A stretch of DNA of 64,000 bases from Campylorhamphus procurvoides (taxonomy: Eukaryota; Chordata; Aves; Passeriformes; Dendrocolaptidae): contig WBMV01004761.1 of the NCBI GenBank assembly GCA_013396655.1, forward strand, positions 1,558,088 through 1,622,087. The letters are read 5' to 3'. Position 1 is the first letter of the stretch; the number at the start of each line of letters is the position of its first letter. The notes below the pieces were generated by a model that saw nothing but the letters and a program-made list of their open reading frames with translations, did not search any database and was not told the origin of the DNA. Positions 30,701 to 44,274 of the stretch are shown piece after piece. The position numbers and the translations under genes were made by a program.

Positions 30701-33700
30701 ATTGATTTGACAGTGTTATCAAATTGAACTGCTGACTTCACTTGTTTTTTTAGCTTCTTGTGGTATTCAGCCTTATTGTTTCAGTCTGAAGACCTTCTGT
30801 TTCCTATGAAAAAATTAACAAAATCATGCATAATTTAATTATTGTAATTAAAAGACTATTCGCTTCTTCCCAATGTGTCGTGCTGTCTTTTATCCCAGAG
30901 CGTCATTTTCAGAGGGACTGCACTGCAATGGCAGCCTTTTACCCCCTCCCTCTGTGCTGATGTAAGTAAATACTCTAATACACAGCAACAGAAAATCAGG
31001 CACTGGAAATGCAGAATATTATGTTGTGTAGAGAACTGGAGTGTGTTCCATGTCTTGTGAGATCAGAAGCAAGTGCCATTAACTGTACTCCTTGGAGGAA
31101 TCCTTATGGTAGGTAGTGGGAAAGTCTTTCTTAGGACTATTGACAGGGCAAAAACCCCAAACATCTGAAGAGCAATGTTTTAATCACTTTCAAAAATGGG
31201 TGGGCCATTGGAAGACTGTTCTAAAGAGGAGACAGTTGTAGCCTGTGGATAGTCTCAATCCTACCTAAAGAAAGGCATAGTAAGACCAGACCCCAGTTGT
31301 TCCATTGTGAAGTCACTGAATAAGCTTACATTTTGGTGTGCTGTTTTCCTTACTAAACCAGCACATTTCAGTACTTCTCTAAAATATTTTTAAAGTGAAA
31401 AATTAACCAGCAGTGTCCTCCCCTCCATCCTATAATGCAAAGGAACCCGAGACATATAAAACTGACTTTTCACATTCTTTCACTTGTTTTCCCCAGTTTT
31501 CCTCCACAATATATTGAATCATATTTTTTTATATTTTGTACATGCTTGTAGTAAGCACAGTAGTGGTGCCTACAAACATGAATAATTTTAGGTTTGTTTT
31601 TACAGTCTATCTCCTTCCTTCCCAAAGATCTGATGATTAATAAGCTGAGTTATAATTCTATTGCTATGCATTTACACCTTCAGGATAAAAAGATGCTGAT
31701 GAGATATCTAAATTGTCAAAACACAGATATATAGAAAGCAGGAAACTGCACCCTACAGCAGATCATTGTTTGTTGCTACAATATGGTATAGTGTATGCTT
31801 TCAATGATTTATGAATGATCATTTAATCTGCCTTCCCAGCCCTCTGGACCTGAATTAGTCTCTTGATAGCTCTGATTAACTTGGCCCCCTTCACTGGTTT
31901 TGCCTGTAGATAAGCAGCTTTTGGTTCGTTGTATTTGGACTGTTTCCCACAAGCAGTATAAATGTGTCCTTAATGCTTCTTACAAGTTTGTTAATAAGAT
32001 TAGAAGGATGATTGTAATATTTGTTGATTACTATCCAGTATACTGCTAATCCATTAGTGGTGAGGAAAGGGAAGGACACAGCATGGATTTGAACATAAAT
32101 CTCAAACAGTAGCACTTGTTAACTTTCAGCAGCTTATGTATTTTATTGTGCTCATTGCTAATTAAAATTCTTACACGGAAAGCTTACCTCACCCTAGGCT
32201 TGACCTGCCTCATATGATGCACTGAGGTGGCAGTTTCCTTGAATGAGGGCAGTTTGGGCATGTGACAAGTATTCTCTGATCACCTTCCTTATTGTGTGTC
32301 TCTAATAACCAGCTCGCACGCAAGAAGAGTATTAATGTCCTTATTGTGCTAGTCCTCCTGTATGAAAACATACTGGGTTTCAGTAGGAGGGAAATTAAGT
32401 TGGGACTGTTTGTGATCAGAGAGATGCCTTCCCAACTGGCAAGCAACCCTTTAAATTTGTTCTTCTGCATTTGCTTTCCTTTTCCTTCCTTGGCTTTACT
32501 CTTTTCTCCTCCCTTTCCTTTTTCCCCTGTGAATCTTCCCTGACATCTTTTTTTTTTAATAGAAAGTGATTTTTAATAAAATGTATTTAATTAGATTTTG
32601 ACTGGAATATAGGAATGATCAGGTTACTTTTGCAGGAGCTGCAACTACTCAAATTCTATAGAGATTGGGACCTCAAAAATTAGCCTAAGATTTGGATGAA
32701 ATGGTACAACCTGCCAAAAGGCAAAGAAGGAACAACAATAAAGGGTTTGTTAGTGTTGAAACTTAGATTTGTTTACCCCTCCAAATTATAAAAATATAAT
32801 AGTGAAAACAGCAAAGGGTCATTTCTCTTCAAGCCTGCAAACATCCCAGTATCTATAGAGAAACTGATTGATCTGGAGACATTTGCAGAAAGTCCATCTT
32901 CATGGCACACACAGGCCTCCAAAGCTCTAGTCACATTCCCTTATGTTCTCTACTCAGAATTACCTCAGACCATCTCCAGGTTCTAAGATAGAAATGTGGA
33001 GCACACCTAGCTCCATGCACCGGTAGCAATGGTGTCTCACTGGAAGATTCTGGTAGAAGCTCATTCACTCAGGGCAAGAGGATATGTCAGGTCACAGATA
33101 AGCCTAAAAAAGCCCTAAACAACCCCCATTCTGACATACATATTAGAAGATGAATGCACGTGATTCGTGGAAGCAAACCTTTTCCAGGATGACATGAAGA
33201 GAAGCAAGGGTGACTAGGAGGTTTTTAACTCAGGCTCTAGGGCAAACTCAAGTATTTCATTAAAGCCACAGCCTGGGAGATGAGTGAGTATCTAATATCC
33301 CACAACAGTCAGGGATAAGTCAATTCATGAATATGTATCTTGAAGCAGATGAGCAACAGCATGAATCACCTGGGCCAACACCTGTGGGCAGTTACACACC
33401 GATTAGAAATCAGCATCACTCCTCAGAATTCACCAATTTCAAGGAGGAATCTTCTTATTTGCATTAAAATAATGCAAGAGTAATTTGTTTTTTTCATTTA
33501 ACTTTGAACTGAATTTCCATTTGCAAGACTCATTTGGCTCCTGGAAAAAACCCCAACACATTAAAATATCAGTCTACACTTCAGAGACAGAGCAAAACCA
33601 GATTTGTTCTTTAAAATACGGTGTGGTCTTCACACACTGTCAACTCTAAGAGGAGATTTGCTATCCAAAATGCTAAAATAAAGATGGAATAATAAACTGA

Positions 33701-36700
33701 ATGTAAACCATCCTAAAGGTACTTAAAGACAACAAAGAACATTTCCTCTACACACTTGATTAGCAAAGATTATGTGACAAATGAAAACAGCTAATTATTT
33801 GAGTTGTCCTCGAGCCAATATGACTTTATTTAACAAGGGCCCTGTGAAAACATTTGTTTAACTTCATATTATTGTGGGAAGCTGGAAGAATCCACAGGTG
33901 TAGGGTTTTCTTTTCTTGAAGGAATTTTTCAGAGGAACGTACAGAATGTAAACTAAGAAGATGCAGACTTATGACATTTCTATTATTCTTTGCTTTGTAT
34001 GATTAGTTCTGTGTATTTCTATTTTCTTTTAGTTTTGGACCATCAATAAAATATATAAAAAAAGAGGTACTGAATCACTCTTTTTCCCCCAGTGAACAGC
34101 ATACGCTGAAACTTTTCTGATCCTGGAATGCATATGAGCTAGTTTAGTTAAGGATCAGACTCAGTGCCCCAAATGAATTATGGATCAGTCTATAATATTT
34201 TTTAATAACCACTGGATGTCACTGTGTCTCTACAAATACAGCTAAAATAGGCTTGATACTATATTAAGGACATAAATCAGTAGCATATAATGCATACCAT
34301 TATTGCGGCTTTTTATGGAACTGTCAGGTTGCTTATTCTCCTGTGCATATGAAACTCTTAAAAACCCCAAAGTAATGAACAGCTAATGATAACAAAACTA
34401 GCAGCCAACTAGGAGATTGCCCTGGAAAAAAGAGGCTCCATCTGCTTTTTATGCAATCTGTAACTGTGATTACTGACTTCAGCATGGGTGTAGTTCATTT
34501 TATGTTTCTTTCTTTGCCATGCACTGGCTACAAAAAAAAAACAAAGGCCACCACACATTTTGTCCAACCTCTGCAAATATTGTATTATTAGAGCCTCATA
34601 CCTTACGGAAGTTAGAGGCTGTTCTCCTTAAAACATTCATAGAAGCTATAAATATCAACCTCAGCATGGAATTCAGCCTGTAAACAATATGTGCTCCAGA
34701 AGAGAGTTCTTTCCTCCGTTAATATTTTAAAAAGATTGATTGTGGCACACAACAGCTCGAAACTCTGGTTTCCAGTTTCACCAACAGCTTTCACTCTGAC
34801 CAAGAAAGCAAAGCCCAGGATGACTTTCAAGCTCTGGACAGACCATTGTACCTATTAGTCCCTCCAGAATACTTCTCCAGCTATTTAGGTTTCACAAGAC
34901 AGTGAGGGCTACCATGCCCTGCCTGCAAGCCAACCTCAGCAGCAGCACCCCAGCAAGGGCTGAGGGGTTGTTGCAGGACTGACAGCGGGAAGAGCAGAGG
35001 CAGAAAGAGGTGCTGCTGTCAGGGGAAGTGGGAACCTGGATCCTACTCACCAGGATACTTTAAAGTCCTCACTGGAGTGTCCAAGCATGTGAGTGGCCTC
35101 TCAGTCTTTTTCCATAAGATTCTGCCATGTGCTACTGTCAAGGGCTGCACACAGGCAAGGCTCAGAAGAAATATGTGTTGATACTCCCTTGGCATCTGTG
35201 GGCTTAACACCAGCATAAGTAAAAAGCATTGAGACTGGCAGATTCTCCTGAGGGTATGGGATACAACATTTCTTTAGTCTTGCTCCTATGGTTATCACAG
35301 AGCAAGGACAGAAAGTGCTGGTGCTTTTTTTTTTCCTTTGGGGTAGAATTTATGTGATACATTCAGCTATCTGAAGCATTTATGAGACAGGCAGCTGTAG
35401 TTATCAATGGTAATATTCTGATTGACCAATCTCAGCAAGAGAGACACAGAGGTCAGTGCCCTGATGAAAATAGGGTAGAGAAGTACTGACTTCATGTGAG
35501 CCACATATATTTTGTCTCTAAAGTCTGAATATGCATTAGAAACATTCCCCAGAGAAGAGCTGAAGCAACTATGCAGTTAGCTCTGTATCTGAGTCTGTTG
35601 ATGCCTAAGCAGTTGCAAAGATTGGGGCCTTGAAGCTGCAAGCAGAATTGCCTAAAAATTCAGGTTTTGTACTCTGAAACACAGACTATTTCCCTTCTGA
35701 TCTGAAACAGAAACTACAGGCATTGTCGTCCCCTTGCCAGATTTCTTTGGTCTTCTTGCCTTGTTTATGTTTATGTTTTGGGGTTTGTTTTTTTTTTTTC
35801 AAAAGGCAAGGAAGCTGACTTTTCTCCTGGGGACTCCCCAGGAGGTTTGCAGCCAGGAACAGTGCTCTGTTCTGTGGCAGAGAGCCCAGGACACTCAAGA
35901 GCCCCTGCCTGTATCCTGGCTTTCCAGCTTCTAAATCCAGACCGGGCAGCCTAAAAACTGTAGTGTCAACATTTGACACCCAGTCCTCCACTGAGGAGAG
36001 GGGAAATCTTGTGATATCCTGAGTGAACTGAGGCTCCCAGAGCTCCTGAACTCCGTATTGTCCTGGGAAATCAGCAAGAAGGGAATCCTCCAGCTGCACA
36101 GGCAAGAGGCTTGAAATTCAGGCTAGCATCAACTAGCCTGAAGAGCAGACAGACCTGTGCCTTGCATGCTCTGTAAGTACAGAGTAAATCTACATGGGGG
36201 CCACCACCAGTGTGCGATTAGCTCATCCTCTCAAAATTTTAATTTGATTTCTCAAGCCCCAAACCAGGTCTATACCCATGGAACCAAGATTTATAAAGAA
36301 CTGCTCTCTGAGGTGCTTCTTGCCAAGTTTGTAATGGCAACATCCTCATTCTCCTTCTTGACACCAGGCAGAGACTGGTGCTGTTTGGCCCTACCCCTTT
36401 CCCAGTGAGGTTTTGCAGGGATGGAAATGAGAGGAGCAGTCCCGTTGCTACCAGGATGCAGCCTGTGATGCTGGATCACTTCTGCCTGGTCCTCTGCCAG
36501 GAGTGCTGAGCAATGGGCCTTGCTCTCTGCAAGCATTTAGGGGGATTTCTTCTTGTCAAATGCTCTCTTCTGCAAACTGCCTTTCTCTTCGCTGACTGTA
36601 AATTTTGGGTCTTCAACTCCTTTCAACTCAACTCGTTTTAAACTTTGCCAGGGCTGACCAGAGCTTTAGACCTTTGAAACACCAACTCCTGAACCGCCCT

Positions 36701-39700
36701 TCACATGAATTGTCAGAAAGGAAATGCAACTGTGATTTGGAAAAAGTTTATTAAAACCAAACTATTTCCAAAGAATATGTTACTTTTGACAGGTTGGCGT
36801 TTTCCAGTGATGTTACAATTTGTTCTCAAATTCCTGAACAGTCAGCTCCAATCAGGTCTCTGTTTTGGTTCAGTGATGGCAATGAGATCATCCAGTCAGC
36901 AAATCCAGTTTTGTAAATGTTCCTTTCTCAAGCTGTGAGTTTCTACTTTGTGAAGGGTCTCTCCACTACCGTAAAGTGCAGTTTGCATTTCAAATTTCCC
37001 TTTGTTGAAGCGAAAGTCACAAGAAACTGAGAAAGAAGAACACCAGAAGCCTACATTTATGAGATCACTCATTCAAATGCAACCAACTGCAAGTGTTGAT
37101 GACATTTTTAGAAAGGATAGTTACAGAGGTTACCTTAAGCCAAAGAACAAGAAATTGTAGTCTTTACACACTCCCTCCTCTATTCTGCAAATATAGAAGC
37201 AACATCTGTGGATGTGTCTCTTGGTTGAAGATAAATTGGGGTTGTAAGGTAGGAAATGACAGAACTAATAGGAATTTGCTGACATTTAACTCACATTAAA
37301 CTGGCATACCCAGCAGTTAGAGACACGTGCAATACAGCTAAGAGTGATTTTCACCAGGAGCATCTCTCTTCAAATATTTAGAACCCCTGTGTGCAAGATT
37401 ACCTCTGAGGTCTTACTTGGTTTACCATCTTACACATTCTTTTATCAGCTATGTTTATTTTCTATCCCACTACTGCAACTCTTAATGTTGTAACACAAAC
37501 TATATCCAGTTTCCTACCCCTAAATCCTTCTTTTCATAGGCTAATGTCAGTGTTCTTTGATTTTATTTCTGGGGAGTTTTATGTAACCATTTTGAATGGT
37601 GGTACCAGACAGATACTAGGATTTTGACACTGTAGTCCTTAGTGCTAAGATCACCACCAAGAGCATGCATGCAGTGGTTCTCAGAATATATTGGTTTGCA
37701 CCAAGCTGAGTGTCAGAATTACACAATTTGTTCCGTGTTTCAAAAAGGCCTGTGGGTGATATTGTTGAATCAGCAAGATCCATCTCTAGCAACACTTTGT
37801 ATTTCAAGTGACTGATAAATTCAGAATCAAAGATCATGATCCAAAATGGCCTCAGAAATGCCTGGTTCAAGGCAGAGCAAAATGCAATTGGACTTGTATT
37901 TCAAGACTATTTCTGGTTTTCCTCCTTGCTAAGGAAATAAAAAGTTGACCAGAGGGGCAGAGATAAAGCATTCTGGAAATATCAAACAGGAATTTGGTAC
38001 CATCAGACTTAACCTGGTTATCACTCAGATTTGTCTTCAAAGTGAGACTGAATGGAAACTCATCATAACGCAGATGAAGTCCCAAAACTTTTCAATCCTC
38101 TTTCAAGCAACATTAAACACTGTGACAGCTGTAGAAATCCACTGTGTGCCAAGGAAACTTGTTAAAACATGCATACTTTTGATCACTTGAGACAATAAAT
38201 GAAGAGAATAACAAGCACCCAGACATGGGACTTGAGGTGAGTAAAGTTGTTAATACTTACATTTACTGACCTTATAGTGAACTTTACTGAATGGTGGACA
38301 GGCAGGGTTGCCTTGCACCATTGGTAAGATACAGCAGAGGCACAACTGCTGGTGGATCAGGCACTTCCAGGCCTACACTTCAATCAGACCTGAAGAAAGC
38401 AGCTAAGAACGAGCATTCCCTTTCTCTGGCCTTTTGTACACAGACAGAAGGTTTGTTCTGAGCTTCATGGTTACACTTGGGTCTGTCTGCCAAGCTGTAT
38501 GACACAGGCATTTACCACAAACTTCTTTACAGGTCACTTAGGACTCTCCAAAGTACATAGCATGTGGGCAGCTTATTGCTTAAGTTTTACGTGACTCATG
38601 CAAATAAAACTGAATAATAACAATATCCCTTGAACTCAATAAACATAGAGGGCTTTCAGATACAGTTAAAATGGTGCACAAGCCAGGAGTATTCTTAAAA
38701 CTGATTCATCTCAGGACTGTTTTAGCCCGAGAAGCTTGCAGCTGGTTTGTGTCAAGGTTGCTGTGGCTGCAACATTCTGATGAAACCAATTTAAGCCTCC
38801 CTTATTCATTTTTCTATTGTGTTATAGCTGTCATCAGTGTATAGACCCAGAGGTAACCTCAAGGATATCTTTGAAAAATAAAGGTAAACTTGAGTTTATA
38901 TGTTTTGGTTAAGCAGATAAAAACCCCTGTAAAATATCAGGGGCTATCTAGATCTTCAGCTCAATGTAAATTCAGAGGATTGCCATAGAAACAAGTACTT
39001 ATTTTCCATACTGCAAGAAACTAATGAATTACAGGAGTGAGTTAAATAATTTAGAAGAGGAATATGGATGGCTGCTTAACTCTCAAGCAGCAAGTTTGTT
39101 CTATCTATAGCATAGTTTCCTTTTTGTCTCCTTCTGTCTGTATGAACTTTAATAATTTACTTATTCACTAATAAAGTATTCAGTGAGGTCAGCAAGCCCA
39201 GTGCCCTGTTCTGCACCAACCCACTGAAAATGCGAGTTTGGGCAGCTTGCTTCTGAGCTCAGATGAAGAGAGCGCATAAAGAAGATGCTCAGTTTGAGGG
39301 CAGAGGCAGTGATGGCATGTATGAACAGTTCTATGACCGATTTATCAAATGTAGTGTGATGACACAATTGCATGACTGACAGTTTCATTGCAGAGTCTGA
39401 GATGACACTACACAATTACCCTTATGCCTGGAAATAAAAGGGCAAGTTGAATGTTGATCCAGTTAAATAGTTCCAGGAAGGGAATATTTCACTGCAAGAA
39501 AGTGCAGTGACAATGCAGAGGAGCCCATTTGAATGAGGCAATGCGTTACTGGGTGCATGATGTCTTGGCCGAAAATAGGACATGGGCAAAATCTCTCATC
39601 ATGTTTGGAAGCGGCACATAAAGACAAACTGTTGGGACCAGGTATTCAGACAGGTGAGAGGGCAGCAGCAAGGTCCCAAAGGCAATGACAATTTTGGGGA

Positions 39701-40089
39701 CCAGCAAGTCTCCAAAATCTATTTATTTAAGTAGTGGTTGATAGAAAAAACAAAAACAAACCCCAAAACAAACAAACCCCCAAATATATAAACATGAGAA
39801 CTCTGACTGGAAAAAAAACAACCAAACAAAACCAAAAAGGGGCAACTAAAGATGAAATGTTGGCAGTTAACATTAAGAGTATTTACAGACAGTATATCAA
39901 AGACTCAGAAGGATGGGAGGACTTCAGGACTTCTACCACACAGACTTCAGATATATCAGCACACTCCACCATGAGCCCAGGAAATTAATTTACAAGATTT
40001 AATATAAGGTTAATGGGAGGTGTTTGAAGTAAGAAGACAGGCTTTCAAATATCTGAGGCTACAATGAAAGGAAGAAAATGGAAAATCAT
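27741..40089. other. Intergenic sequence
   Basis: Twelve kilobases without a recognised exon or repeat family. It includes a minus-strand open frame of 139 codons at 35,686-36,105 (listed under findings), a GC-richer patch at about 34,900-35,060 and an A-rich low-complexity block at 39,744-39,839. Confidence 0.55.
39744..39839. repeat. A-rich low-complexity block
   Basis: AACAAACCCC- and AAAACCAAAAAG-type sequence shortly before the LINE remnant that starts near 40,090. Whether it belongs to that element is not clear. Confidence 0.75.
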
Positions 40090-41170
40090 ATAAAAACTGG
40101 AAGGTTAAATATAAATGCATATGAAAGCAGGTTGGAAAAGAGTTTGAAGAACAGCTCGAAAAAGATATAAAATGTCATAGAGATTCTTTTTCAAATAGAT
40201 GAAGAATAAAAAGCCAGCCAGAAAGTCTGTAGGGCCATTGATGGCCAAACATAAAAGGGAGTGCTCAGAAAACATGAGGTCAGAGCAGAAACAGTACAAA
40301 AAATTTTGTAGCTGTGCTTTCTTTGGAGACTTTGGGAACATTTCCCCATCAGACTCTTTCTTCCTAGCAGATGAGTCTGAGGATGTGTCATGAACTGAGT
40401 TGTCAGTGGAAGTGGAACTATCAACAAAGTCAATAGTAACAGATCACTGTACTGAGATGTGGTACAGAGTTGTAAAAGATTGCGAGCTGAAATAGCAGAA
40501 CTATTAGCTGTTACATGTAACATTTTGTTTATAACCACCTTGATACCAGCTGAAAGGAATTCCTTAAATTGTCAAAAATAACAATTCAAAACCATTAAAA
40601 CCAGCAGCTAAAGAGGTATATTCTCTGCAGTGGTAGAGAATATAATCAGTGAGCTGGAAAAGGGGTTAAACAGTGAAGTGGCAAAATTTGCTGATGCTAC
40701 TGTATTGCTCAAGGTAATCAAAATGAGAGCTGACTGCAAAGGTTTGCAGGAGATCCCTGTGATGTTAAGGCAGTAACAGAATAACAAATGAAACTGAGTG
40801 CACAAATGTAAAGTAACGCCTGCAGAAGAAACGATCCTATACACATGTTAGATTCAGAAACCATTTCTGTCACTCAGGAGAGAGGTTTTGAAGGGTATCC
40901 TTTACTAATGAACAATTAAACTGTTAAAATGCTGGAAATTATTTGAAAAAGAGTAAGGCACGACTCCATAGTGGACCCAGAACTTGAAATCTGTGCACTT
41001 CCAGTGCTATAATCTCAAAAAGTGTAGTAAAAATAGAAATTATAAAGACAAGGACAAGAAGGGCCACTGAAGCCAGAAAATGGTTTCCCTGAGAGGGATG
41101 GCACACAGCCCAGGAAACAACTGAGATGCTGTGGTAGACTTCTGCAAACAGAGTAGCAAAGAAAAGATGA
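40090..41170 (+). mobile_element. LINE ORF2 remnant (CR1/L2-like reverse transcriptase)
   Basis: Plus-strand frames give, in order, blocks familiar from avian non-LTR retrotransposons: EFEEQLEKDIKCHRDSF, then NKKPARKSVGPLM, then a block reading SIVTDHCTEM, then SELEKGLNSEVAKFAD followed by VLLKVIKMRADCKGLQE, then QMKLS / VHKCKV across a frameshift, then MLDSETISVTQERGF and a degenerate LEIIF-like block. These follow the usual order from linker to reverse-transcriptase palm and thumb. The catalytic FADD reads FADA, and there are several stops and frameshifts, so it is inactive. Its subfamily differs from the copy at 24 kb. Ends are approximate. Confidence 0.8.
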
Positions 41171-44100
41171 ATAGGAGTTAGTTGTCCCTTGACTTTTCTA
41201 ATATAAGAACTATGGATATCAAAGAGACTTAGCAGGTGACAGATTCAAAACAAACAGAAAAGAGACCCTTCACATAATGCATCATAAGTCCTTAAATACC
41301 AAAACTGACTGTGCACCACCAAAACATCACTAGATTGCTTCCCTATTCTTATGCTTGGATTTTCCAAATATAAGAACAGGGACTCTCCTAAGACTTGGAG
41401 TCTTAGGGGTAGGACGCTATTCTCATGTTCTAGGAGAAGGTAGCAATTCTCAAGCGATAACACAAATTAATTTAATTCTTCTTCTTTCCAGTTGCTGCGT
41501 TTATTTGTTAAAGGCTCTTATCATGTCAGCAAAATATACAAGGTCCTGGAATTAAACCACTGCAGCAAGAGCTTCCCAAGAAAACTGGGGATAAATAGAT
41601 AAGTTTAGTTTCTGTTGAACTTCAAGCAGAAGTCATTTTGGTAAACACATATCTCCATAGAGAAAACATCCCTTTTAAGGGAGAATGGTATTAGATTACA
41701 GGGTATGTGACACCATTTTTCCACATTCCTGTTTGACATTCACACAAGCTCTTCCTCACAGATGTGACATTTCGCCTGACACTTACTGCATGTCATGCAC
41801 TGGCCTGAAGGCAGTAGGTGAAAGTGACATGGCATTTAAAGAAAATGTTCCCGACAGTGTTGTCATGATCTGCAATCACATGGAAATCACTACCATTTAT
41901 TTACAGTGGCTTGGTTAAAGATCTGTACCCGGCCCAAGGGCGCAAAGCAGTGACCTAAAGTCTTAAACAGAATTCCACTTGAAATAAAATAAAACAAAGG
42001 AAATATGCCACAGTGATAATATTTGAAAGATCTGCTGAGTGGCAAAATAAACATTGCCTCTATTTATCTGGCTATCAATCCATGGAGAACATGAAGGAGC
42101 AATTTGTCATGCTGAAATGGTGATACTCATGAGCATCTTTGGGATTACTTAACTCACATGCATGAAAACCTAGTGGGAAGATGTAACATCAAAACCATCC
42201 TTTCTTTAGTCTGGCGTTACAGTCAACACTGAGTAAATAATAATTTTCCTTTTTTCAGTGATCATCAGTCATATTTACCTCAGAAATTCCAGCTCTCCTT
42301 GACATTAATTTAATATCTGAAATAATCTTGTAACGTGCACTAAGAAAGCCTTTTTGATTATTTGCATATTTTTAGAAGGAATTTACAAATGAGATTGATT
42401 GGTTTAAACAGCTATGTTTTAAAGCATATATGATGTTCTATAAGGGTATCTGGGAGACAGGATATGTGGATTAAAGCCATTTCCCTTTGCAGAAGTGATA
42501 AATAGGCTTGGGAAGCACATACAACTGTCCCCACAGTACATTCCATGAGGTGGTCTGGAGAGCAGAGGAGGAGCACGTGTATGACGTGCTCACACCTGCA
42601 GTGCCTGCCATATACAGCACACCAGCCACATCCCAGCAGCTCCCAGAGCAGCCAAGGGCTGTCCCTGTGAGTCTGGTGGAAGAGCAGTATCCACCAGGTA
42701 GAGCAGAGGGCCCATGGAGGTGGGTGCTTGAGCAGGATATGCCCTGACTGTCTCCTCTAGTATTTGCCTGATCCCATTGCCAAGTCAGACCTTGCAGTCA
42801 TACAAGGAAGAGCAGCAAGTCTGGGTTCAAATATGACCCAATGAATAACACAGTTACACCCAGGGTTCTGGGGAATTTTCTACCTAGTCCTCCTTCTGAG
42901 TGGTATTTCTGACTACCTAGTAGGTGGGTGTGAAGATGCTCACTTTTTTGCACTAGAAGAACAAAAGCAGCCATGGCTATTCCTAGCAACCACCTACTTG
43001 GGTACACCAAATCAAATCAGAATAACAAGGCTGTTCTTTCACTTTGTGTAGCCTTGTGCTGCTTCCACATTTTCAGCAAATGAGGTAGGAGCACTCCAGA
43101 CACTCTCAGTCTGCCATGTAAACCACTTGCAATGTACACCACTGAACAATGAACAGAAACGTTGCAGACAAAGCAACAGATAAAACTCTTAGAGATTCAG
43201 TGCAGTGCTTAGCAGCAATAAAAAAACAAATCCATGATGTATAAATAGAAACAATGCCTATAATCTGGCAGAAATAATTTTAGCATGATTTCAAGTGGAC
43301 AGAAGTATGCAAACATAAACAATATGCACAGAGATGAATATTCAGGGACTAGTTTGAGGGGAAACAGCAACTAGAGTACTGTCTGAGTATATTTTCTGGG
43401 ACTACAGAGAGGGTAACAAAGCAAATGGCCTGGTTCTCAGAGGGGAGCTGCATGAGGAGTTTCAAAGGGACTCCATTTTATACCCGTGAGCAAAAGGAAG
43501 AAAATTATCCAGAAACAAAGGATAATCTACTTAGCACTGAAATCCTGATGCCATCAACTCTTTCAACTCTTCCTGTAAATTCAGTGGCCTTTTTATGAAG
43601 CCCTTATGCATCCAGAGCAGGGAAAAGAAAAAGGTCTGACCAGGAGAAACATTTTGAAAGGTGACTTAGTTATCTGTTTGGAGTATTTAAAGAAATGGTG
43701 AGGAACAAGACCAGGGCAATGACCCTGTTGAATGTCTTGTCTTCTTTACATAGGCTTCTCATTAGAATCAAATCTTTGGTCTGGAACAGTAGGAGTCAGC
43801 AGGATAAATGTACTGTAAGAAACACATTTCCATCCAACAGTTCAAAAGCCTCATTAAAAATGGTAAATCTTAATCTGTCCTCTGTGGGCTGTAGCAGCAG
43901 ACAGCACGGGTGGGGCCACAGTGCAAGTCTTGGCTGCCTGTTTTTTTAGGGAGCTTCAATAAAGATATTTATTCCTGGAAGAAAATAGGTCAATTATTTT
44001 CTATGGCAACTGGAAAATAAACACACAAACTGGCAGCAAAACATCTATCCTCCAGTTGTTTTTTGTGTTTGCTTTTTTTTTAAAAAAAAAACCAAGTAAA

Positions 44101-44233
44101 AGGTTACTTTGTAATATTCATTGCTAAACTATTTATTCAGTTAAATTCCATGTTGGCTTTTTACAGCCTTGCAGAGCACAGTCCACATTGCTGGGAGCTG
44201 ATGGGATGAGCCCCAAGAACTGCTGTGGAAGCT

Positions 44234-44274
44234 GAGCCTGAGCCTGAGCCTGAGCCAGACCCAGACCCAGACCC
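44234..44274. repeat. Compound hexanucleotide microsatellite
   Basis: Nearly four units of GAGCCT (44,234-44,256) run directly into three units of AGACCC (44,257-44,274). Confidence 0.95.

Noticed and set aside
40191..40538. A 115-codon minus-strand open frame
   Set aside because: It is the antisense of the plus-strand LINE remnant, whose blocks are recognisable in the other orientation.
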